This document shows, in pieces, positions 8,265 through 13,327 of a DNA stretch of 22,159 bases (positions are counted from its first letter, which is position 1; each line of letters begins with the position of its first letter). A model generated the notes under the pieces. The model worked only from the letters and a program-made list of their open reading frames with translations. It searched no databases and was not told the DNA's origin. The stretch is taken from the NCBI GenBank assembly GCA_025980625.1, contig JAICXG010000013.1, positions 1-22,159 on the forward strand, given 5' to 3'. This DNA is from Chthoniobacterales bacterium (GTDB lineage Bacteria > Verrucomicrobiota > Verrucomicrobiia > Chthoniobacterales > UBA10450). Made by a program: the position numbers and the translations under genes.

Positions 8265-8309
8265 CCGCGGCAAGTTGCCTCACTACCAGAGCGAAGCTAC
8301 AGAATCCGG

Positions 8310-9326
8310 ATGCTTCCCTGGTTCTCCAACGGCGGTTTCCCACTCTACCTCGCGCCCATGGCGGGCGTGTCGGACAAGATTTTCCGCCAGCTCTGCAAGG
8401 AGCGCGGCGCCGATGTCCTGGTCACGGAATTTGTTTCCGCCGAGGGCGTTTTCCGGCGTAACGAGCGCACCCGGCGCTATCTCGATTTTGACCAGGTCGA
8501 GCGCCCGCTCGGCGTCCAATTATTTGGCGGCAACGCCGAGCACATGGCCGAAGCAGCCCGGCAGGTGATCGATTGGGTGCAGCCGGATTTCATCGATCTC
8601 AACTTCGGGTGTCCGGTCAACAAAGTGGTGGCGAAAAACGGCGGCTCGGCCCTGCTCAAGGATTGTCCATTGTTAGGCAAAGTCGCTGACGCTGTCGTTA
8701 GGGCAGTCGCCCCGCTGCCGGTGACGGCCAAGATTCGGACCGGCTGGGACGGCCAGTCGGTCAACGCCGTGAGCGTGGCCAAACTTCTCGAGTCGTTAGG
8801 CATTGCGGCGCTCGCAATTCACGGCCGCACCCGCGCGCAAGGTTATTCCGGCTGTGCGGATTGGGAGGTCATCGCACAGGTTGCGGCCGCCGCTTCCATT
8901 CCGGTGATCGGCAACGGCGATCTCTTCAGCGCCGCGGACGTGGAGAAAAGAAAATTCGAAACCGGGATTGCCGGCGCAATGATCGGCCGCGCCGCGATGA
9001 GTTCGCCGTGGATTTTCTCCCAGACAAAACATTATCTCGCGACCGGCCAACTGTTGCCGCCACCGGAACCAATTGAGAAATGGGCCCTGATTCAGCGGCA
9101 TTGCGAACTGGCGGTCGCGGCATGCGGAATCGAGAATCTCGCGATGCGCTCGATGCGTGGCCGGCTGATGGCGTACTCGAAAGGAATGCCCGCAGGCAAA
9201 TTGCTCCGGGAAAAATTTCAGCACGTCAGCACGCTCGCGGAGGTCGGGGAGATCGCGCTCCAGCACATCGCGGCGCTGGAGAGCGCGACCACCGCGGCAG
9301 CAGATGTCGCCACAACTCTGGCATAA
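8310..9326 (+). CDS. dus: tRNA-dihydrouridine synthase (DusB-like)
   Basis: FMN-dependent, NADPH-using enzyme that reduces uridines in the D-loop or neighbouring positions of tRNA. The TIM-barrel start is clear (LYLAPMAGVSDKIFRQLC, residues 12-29). The catalytic cysteine is C101 in LNFGCPVNKVVAKNGGSALL, followed by the TAKIRTGWD strand, AIHGRTRAQGYSG and PVIGNGDLFS, which bind FMN and phosphate. IGRAAMSSPWIF closes the barrel and a helical C-terminal domain follows. Length (338 residues) is typical. It starts 45 bp after the small hypothetical gene, probably in the same transcript. The gene holds three GTTAGG motifs within 130 bp (8672, 8697, 8795), two of which use the rare leucine codon TTA. 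Confidence 0.93.
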   Translation: MLPWFSNGGFPLYLAPMAGVSDKIFRQLCKERGADVLVTEFVSAEGVFRRNERTRRYLDFDQVERPLGVQLFGGNAEHMAEAARQVIDWVQPDFIDLNFGCPVNKVVAKNGGSALLKDCPLLGKVADAVVRAVAPLPVTAKIRTGWDGQSVNAVSVAKLLESLGIAALAIHGRTRAQGYSGCADWEVIAQVAAAASIPVIGNGDLFSAADVEKRKFETGIAGAMIGRAAMSSPWIFSQTKHYLATGQLLPPPEPIEKWALIQRHCELAVAACGIENLAMRSMRGRLMAYSKGMPAGKLLREKFQHVSTLAEVGEIALQHIAALESATTAAADVATTLA

Positions 9327-9336
9327 ATGAGGCCGG

Positions 9337-10014
9337 ATGAAATTCGGTTTCCGCCCGGCTGCACCACCCGAAGAAACAGTCCCGCCGCAACCGCCGTGCA
9401 TTTCAAAGCTTCATCATTTTTACCACGTATATGCTGATGGAGCGTGGCGCGAACCGGTCGAAGAGCATCTCGAAGCTCTGGCAACATCCGGACTTGGAGC
9501 GCAGGATAATTTTTCCCTAAATATCGGTTTCGTCGGAAGCGACGAAAACACTGCCGCTGTCCGTGAGTTTTTGCACCATCACTCCATCCGGTGGAGAGAG
9601 ATTGGGTCGACTCGAGAAGGTTGGGAACAGGTCACGCTGAGTGTGCTCGCACGTGAGAGTCATGCGTCAGAAGGATTTGTTTTTTACGCGCACACCAAGG
9701 GAGCGTCCGCACCCACCGTTTTCAACAGCGCCTGGCGTGAGCGGATGACCCACCACACGGTGACGTGCTGGCGACAAGCCTTGCAAAGTCTGGAGACGCA
9801 TCATGCCTATGGTTGCCACTGGATGGAGTTGCAAGGAGGCTGGCTTTTCGGCGGGAATTTCTGGTGGACCCGCATGTCTTACGTGCGTCTGCTTCCTCCT
9901 CCAGCGACCCACTCGCGCTGGGCGGCTGAGGGATGGATCGGTCTGCTCCCGCAATACATTCCCGAGTTCACCGTCTGTGATCCAGCGGGTCCGTTTCCGG
10001 GCAAGATCGGATAA
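9337..10014 (+). CDS. Putative glycosyltransferase-like protein with HTKG and GNFWW motifs
   Basis: 225 residues, no signal peptide. The start ATG 9337 follows GAGG at a good distance and lies 10 bp after the dus stop. The motifs FVFYAHTKGAS (about residue 115), W-R-x-x-M about 13 residues later, GGNFWWTRMSYVRLLPPP (about 172-189) and AEGWIG resemble a loosely defined group of glycosyltransferase-like proteins found beside polysaccharide genes, where the histidine/lysine and the GNFWW segment are conserved. Substrate and linkage are unknown, and no polysaccharide cluster surrounds it. It sits alone between tRNA-modification and Fe-S genes, so it may have been inserted there. The assignment rests on motif memory only. 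Confidence 0.55.
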   Translation: MKFGFRPAAPPEETVPPQPPCISKLHHFYHVYADGAWREPVEEHLEALATSGLGAQDNFSLNIGFVGSDENTAAVREFLHHHSIRWREIGSTREGWEQVTLSVLARESHASEGFVFYAHTKGASAPTVFNSAWRERMTHHTVTCWRQALQSLETHHAYGCHWMELQGGWLFGGNFWWTRMSYVRLLPPPATHSRWAAEGWIGLLPQYIPEFTVCDPAGPFPGKIG

Positions 10015-10045
10015 GCGCTCGGATCTCGGCAGGAGGCGATGATCG

Positions 10046-10064
10046 TCGCCAGAGCATCTGGCGA
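10046..10064. terminator. Small hairpin between the glycosyltransferase-like gene and the A-type carrier
   Basis: TCGCCAGA-GCA-TCTGGCGA is a perfect 8-bp stem with a 3-base loop, 31 bp after the stop at 10014 and 28 bp before the GTG at 10093. No T-run follows, so it is a weak candidate for an intrinsic terminator or an RNA-processing or stability hairpin. Confidence 0.4.
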
Positions 10065-10092
10065 TCAACCCCGAACAGAGTAAATTCCCTCC

Positions 10093-10473
10093 GTGTCTGC
10101 TACTGCGGCGCCCAACGGCGAGGTCAAATACAAGATCGGTAACGAGCGTCTCGTTAGGGTGACGGAGACCGCCGCGCGCAAACTCATTTCACTCCTGCAA
10201 AAGCAGGGGCGCGCTCAGGGCGCGTTGCGCGTCGCGGTCATCGGTGGCGGCTGCTCGGGATTGCAATACAAAATGGATTTGGTCGATGGCCCGGCCAACC
10301 GCGACATCATGGTCGAGTCAGCGAATGTGCGCGTGGTGGTCGACCCGAAGAGCGCGCTGTTCGTTAGCGGTTCGGTCCTCGATTTCAGTGAAGACCTGCA
10401 AAAAGGCGGATTCAAGGTGACCAATCCGAACGCGGTCGCGCACTGTTCCTGCGGCGAAAGTTTCTCGGCATGA
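10093..10473 (+). CDS. A-type iron-sulfur carrier (HesB/IscA/ErpA family)
   Basis: Small scaffold/carrier that delivers Fe-S clusters to target enzymes. The three invariant cysteines are present: C54 in GGGCSGLQYKMDLVD, and C118 and C120 in the C-terminal HCSCGESF. Length (126 residues) includes a ~20-residue N-terminal extension ahead of the conserved ITVTE-like strand (RVTETAARKL). GTG at 10093 is the first start available. It overlaps the HscB-like gene by 4 bp (ATGA), the same partnership as iscA-hscB in the E. coli isc operon. ErpA and IscA cannot be separated here. A GTTAGG motif at 10153 encodes V-R with the rare AGG codon. Confidence 0.9.
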   Translation: MSATAAPNGEVKYKIGNERLVRVTETAARKLISLLQKQGRAQGALRVAVIGGGCSGLQYKMDLVDGPANRDIMVESANVRVVVDPKSALFVSGSVLDFSEDLQKGGFKVTNPNAVAHCSCGESFSA

Positions 10474-11009
10474 CCGATTACTTCGCGCTCCTCGGCGAAG
10501 CGCGGCGTCCCTGGCTCGATCCGGAAAAGCTGAAGGAAAAATATTTCGCCCTCGCGCGCGAGCGACCGGCGGACGCGGAGCTGAACGAGGCGTTTCGCGT
10601 CCTGAGCGATCCGAAGCTGCGGTTGCATCACCTGCTCGTTTTGGAGGGCGCGGATCTCAGCGCGGGTCGCGATGTGCCGGCGGCGCTGGCGGAATTTTTC
10701 TGGAACATGGGAACGCTTTTGCGCGACGTCGATCGCTGGCTGCTCAAGCAGACCGACGCAACCGGCGCGCTCGCGCGGGCGTTACTCAGCGGGGAACGGA
10801 GCAAATTGGAACGGAAGTTGGAAGAACTCGGGAGCGAGCTGGCGCGCCGCTATGAAGCGGAAGTGACCGAGCTGCGCGATGTTAATTTTTCGAGCCCGCT
10901 CTCGCCTAACGAGCTCAGCAGGCTGATCAGGCAGTATGATGTGATTTCGTACCTCACCCGCCTGCGCGAGCAGGTGGCGGAAAAACGTTTTCGGCTGAAA
11001 ACCGCCTAA
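10470..11009 (+). CDS. hscB: HscB-like Fe-S co-chaperone lacking the J-domain HPD motif
   Basis: HscB normally brings the IscU scaffold to the Hsp70 HscA and triggers ATP hydrolysis through its J domain. Here helix II aligns as LKEKYFALARERPADAE (residues 21-37), then LNEAFRVLSDPKLRLHHLLVLEG matches the HscB helix III/IV region. The essential HPD tripeptide is replaced by R32-P33-A34 and the loop after it is shortened by about 12 residues. The C-terminal HscB domain looks normal: ARRYEAEVTELRDVNF and SRLIRQYDVISYLTRLREQV match the IscU-binding helices. Length 179. It overlaps the A-type carrier as ATGA. The fold assignment is firm; the ability to stimulate an Hsp70 is doubtful. No hscA is in the window. 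Confidence 0.82.
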   Translation: MTDYFALLGEARRPWLDPEKLKEKYFALARERPADAELNEAFRVLSDPKLRLHHLLVLEGADLSAGRDVPAALAEFFWNMGTLLRDVDRWLLKQTDATGALARALLSGERSKLERKLEELGSELARRYEAEVTELRDVNFSSPLSPNELSRLIRQYDVISYLTRLREQVAEKRFRLKTA

Positions 11010-11039
11010 CAAAAAGCTTGCCCGGAAAGGAAATCAGAG

Positions 11040-11058
11040 GAACATGTTCATATGCTCA
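11040..11058 (+). promoter_or_regulatory. Probable LexA operator overlapping the lexA start
   Basis: TGTTC-ATAT-GCTCA (11045-11058) matches the TGTTC-N4-GAACA motif in the left half and at three of five bases in the right half. It overlaps a compact palindrome GAACATGTTC (11040-11049). It spans the lexA ATG (11052), so LexA bound here would block transcription or translation initiation of its own gene. The mismatches in the second half make it weaker than the other two boxes. Confidence 0.5.
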
Positions 11059-11672
11059 CGCCCGGACAGCGGAACGTGCTCCAGTTCATTCAATCGGAAC
11101 AGCGGAGCAAAGGTCTGACCCCAAGCACGCGCGAGATCCAGGAACACTTCGGATTCGCGAGCCAGACGTCGGTGATGCAATACATCGCCGCGCTCGAGCG
11201 CAAAGGTTTTCTCCAGCGCCACGCCCGCAAGGCCCGCGCCCTTGTCACAGCCGCGCCCCACAGCCGGGTAGTTGATGTGCCGATTTATGGCGAGATCCCG
11301 GCCGGGATGGCGACGCTGGCCGAGCAAAACATCGAAGGCCACGTCGCGCTCGATCTCGCTTCGCTCAACTCCTCGCACAGCGCGCGCACTTTTGCCCTGC
11401 GGGTGCGAGGCGATTCGATGATCGGGGCCCATATTCTCGATGGCGACATTGTGATTTTGGAAGATCGCCAGACGGCGAAGAATGGCGACATCGTCGCGGC
11501 CTTGATCGACGGCGAAACGACGCTGAAGCGATATGTGGTGGAACGCGGCCGGCCGTATTTGAAGGCGGAGAACCCGCGCTTTCCGAATCTGATTCCGGCG
11601 CGCGAGTTGCGGATTCAAGGGGTGATGCGCTCGCTCGTGCGGAAGCAGGGATCGGCGCGGGTCAATTCGTAG
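11052..11672 (+). CDS. lexA: LexA repressor
   Basis: Repressor of the SOS regulon, which cleaves itself when RecA filaments form. The N-terminal winged helix (LTPSTREIQEHFGFASQTSV, residues 22-41) is the recognition region. The self-cleavage site is A84-G85 in YGEIPAGMA, the nucleophile is S122 in RGDSMIGA, and the general base is K159 in ETTLKRY, so the protease is complete. Length (206 residues) is typical. It starts 42 bp after the hscB-like gene, with AGAGGA as a likely ribosome site about 11 bp upstream, overlapping the suspected operator. It is followed by imuA and the imuB N-terminal ORF, so regulator and mutasome genes are clustered. Confidence 0.95.
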   Translation: MLTPGQRNVLQFIQSEQRSKGLTPSTREIQEHFGFASQTSVMQYIAALERKGFLQRHARKARALVTAAPHSRVVDVPIYGEIPAGMATLAEQNIEGHVALDLASLNSSHSARTFALRVRGDSMIGAHILDGDIVILEDRQTAKNGDIVAALIDGETTLKRYVVERGRPYLKAENPRFPNLIPARELRIQGVMRSLVRKQGSARVNS

Positions 11673-11750
11673 AACAGCGGGTATCTCCCTCGGGGAAAGT
11701 GAGGCAGGATGCCCGACTTCCGCAGCCTCGGAGTGCCATCGTGACCTGTT

Positions 11751-11766
11751 ATGTTTCTTTGAACAT
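11751..11766 (+). promoter_or_regulatory. LexA operator (SOS box) upstream of imuA
   Basis: ATGTTTCTTTGAACAT fits TGTTC-N4-GAACA with one mismatch (core 11752-11765). It lies 11 bp before the first possible imuA start (GTG 11778), in the 105-bp gap after lexA, and shares the outer ATGTT...GAACAT with the box at 2615-2630. Confidence 0.7.
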
Positions 11767-11777
11767 ATCTTCCGGAT

Positions 11778-12458
11778 GTGTCATCGTTCGATATGGCGGC
11801 GGGCAAGATCATCCATCTGCGCAATCTTCTGGCGGAAAAATTTCCACAGGAGCCTTTGCCGGCAGCGGACCGTCTCCTCACCGGTTTGGCGAATTTCGAC
11901 GAGGCACTCGATGGCGGCCTAACGAAAGGGGCGATCACGGAGCTGACAAACGCCTCGCCAAATGCGGGGAGCGCCTCGATGATCGCGGCGCTCCTGCGCT
12001 GCGCCGCGCGTGAGCGCTATTTCATCGCGTTGATCGATGGGCGCGATTCGTTCGATCCGCAATCGCTTGCTCCGGCCGCCTTGCGACATCTGCTCTGGGT
12101 CCGTTGCGAGAAAGCGAGTGAAGCGATGGAAGCGGCGGATTGGCTGTTGCGGGATGGAAATTTCCCGCTCGTGATTCTTGATCTGGTGCTGAACCCGCTG
12201 GCGGAGTTGCGCAAAATTCCGTCGAGCAATTGGTATCGCTTGCAACGCCTGGTCGAGCCGGCCCCGGCGGCGTTTCTGGTTTTCACGCCGCAAAGCATGA
12301 TCAGCAGCGCGCAATGGAAGCTGCGCCTGGAGAATCGCTGGAGGCTTCCACAGCTCGATGCCGAGGCGGTGAATTTGCAGACGCAGATGAAGTTTCGCGT
12401 GCAGCGCGCGCAGGTTAACAAATGGAGGAACGAGGAAAGGATGGCCTCCGCTGGCTAA
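11778..12458 (+). CDS. imuA: ImuA, RecA-like accessory protein of the SOS mutasome
   Basis: ImuA is a RecA-fold protein that helps ImuB and DnaE2 act at lesions. The product (226 residues) shows the ImuA/SulA-like core: RLLTGLANFDEALDGGLTKG-x-ITEL, where a RecA-type P-loop would follow. The Walker A sequence is absent (NASPNAGSAS in place of GxxxxGKT), as expected for ImuA proteins that do not need ATP binding. SNWYRLQRLVEPAPAAFLVFTP and the basic C-terminal KFRVQRAQVNKWRNEE also fit. Start is uncertain: GTG 11778 or ATG 11793 (MAAGKIIHLRNLL); neither has a strong ribosome site. A LexA box precedes it. The imuB N-terminal ORF follows after an unusually long 97-bp gap. Confidence 0.85.
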   Translation: MSSFDMAAGKIIHLRNLLAEKFPQEPLPAADRLLTGLANFDEALDGGLTKGAITELTNASPNAGSASMIAALLRCAARERYFIALIDGRDSFDPQSLAPAALRHLLWVRCEKASEAMEAADWLLRDGNFPLVILDLVLNPLAELRKIPSSNWYRLQRLVEPAPAAFLVFTPQSMISSAQWKLRLENRWRLPQLDAEAVNLQTQMKFRVQRAQVNKWRNEERMASAG

Positions 12459-12521
12459 GACCTCACCCATGCAATTCCGATCTTCTCCCTTGTCTCTGCG
12501 CGGATTGCAATTGGGACGTTC

Positions 12522-12546
12522 CTCAGGATGACACGCCGTCCTTGAG
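12522..12546. repeat. Imperfect hairpin in the imuA-imuB gap
   Basis: CTCAGGA and TCCTTGAG form an imperfect stem around TGACACGCCG, within the 97-bp gap between imuA and the imuB N-terminal ORF. The 'CTCAGGATGAC' wording resembles the GTCATCCCGAG palindrome at 13191-13284, so this may be a worn relic of a similar dispersed repeat. Low confidence. Confidence 0.35.
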
Positions 12547-12555
12547 AACACGGAA

Positions 12556-13095
12556 ATGTTTGCCGCGCTTTATCTGCCAGATTTTGAATTGCAGGCCGCT
12601 CTGCGCCACGAGCCGGTGTTTTGGACCGAGCCCGCTGCCCTCCTCGACAACCAGGAAGCGAAAGCAACCATTCTCCAACTGACTTCAAGCGCGGCAGAAA
12701 TGGGCGTGACGGTGGGAATGACTCCGAGCCAGGCCCGGGCCCGATGTCTCGATCTCCTCATCAGAAGTCGGGTTCTCGAGCAGGAAAAAATCGCCGGCGA
12801 AATTTTACTCCATCATGCCGCGACTCTCGCGCCGGAAATCGAAGCGACTGCGCCGGGAATTGTGACGGTGCATTTCACCTCGAGAAAAAATTGCCGCGAA
12901 AGCGTCGAACGAGTCGTTGGGCAACTGGCCGCGTTGCAATTGACCGCTCAGGCCGGCCTCGCTGCGACGCCCGACCTGAGTTTTCTTGCCGCCTGTCTCG
13001 CCCAGCCGGTTTTGCAGATCGAGAACGCAAAGGAATTTCTCGCCCCGCTCCCGCTTGAGACTCTAGAGAAGATAGACAGGATTAACAGGATTTGA
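12556..13095 (+). CDS. imuB: N-terminal part of ImuB (inactive Y-family polymerase), ends at a palindromic repeat
   Basis: 179-residue ORF matching only the fingers/palm half of ImuB. It starts as the family does (MFAALYLPDFELQAALRHEP), has AEMGVTVGMTPSQARARCLD-L (about residues 46-65) and TAQAGLAATPDLSFLAACLA (about 135-154), and reaches the ImuB boundary motif FLAPLPLETL at residues 161-170. After that the sequence turns into EKIDRINRI and stops, exactly where the repeat AGGATTAACAGGATT begins (13078). The missing thumb, little-finger and tail regions are encoded at 1665-2588 on the other strand. The palm lacks the acidic catalytic residues of active Y-family enzymes, as usual for ImuB. It may be one chain of a split hub or a non-functional remnant. 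Confidence 0.85.
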   Translation: MFAALYLPDFELQAALRHEPVFWTEPAALLDNQEAKATILQLTSSAAEMGVTVGMTPSQARARCLDLLIRSRVLEQEKIAGEILLHHAATLAPEIEATAPGIVTVHFTSRKNCRESVERVVGQLAALQLTAQAGLAATPDLSFLAACLAQPVLQIENAKEFLAPLPLETLEKIDRINRI

Positions 13096-13157
13096 CTCCG
13101 ATTAGAAGAAGGTCTCATCGCCGCTTCTTCCGAATCCGCGTCAATCCGCTAAATCCT
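13078..13157. repeat. Palindromic 'AGGATTAACAGGATT' repeat at the end of the imuB N-terminal ORF
   Basis: The arms 13078-13111 and 13124-13157 are imperfect inverted copies, and the inner stem GAAGAAG / CTTCTTC (13105-13111 and 13124-13130) is perfect. The 'acAGGATTaacAGGATTtga' wording is typical of dispersed palindromic repeats seen in many environmental bacteria. It supplies the last codons and the stop of the imuB N-terminal ORF, so it marks the point where imuB homology is lost. Confidence 0.65.
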
Positions 13158-13163
13158 CTCAAC

Positions 13164-13305
13164 AAGCCATCTCATAAATCCAAAAAGCCTGTCATCCCGA
13201 GCGAAGTCGAGGGATCCCCGCGCGTAAGCTTTAAGGTGACTTCCACGGGATCCCTCGATTCCGCTGCCCTCCGCTCGGGATGACGCGCTATTTATAAGAT
13301 GGCTT
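13164..13305. repeat. 142-bp palindromic intergenic element (GTCATCCCGAGCG type)
   Basis: Outer inverted repeats AAGCCATCTCATAAAT (13164-13179) and ATTTATAAGATGGCTT (13290-13305) differ at one base. Inside them lie GTCATCCCGAGCG (13191-13203) and CGCTCGGGATGAC (13272-13284), then GGGATCCC on both sides. It fills the gap between two converging genes, so it may also end transcription from both sides. It abuts the previous palindrome, suggesting a hotspot for such elements. Confidence 0.8.
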
Positions 13306-13327
13306 TGGCTTCTAGAACAAACTCTCC

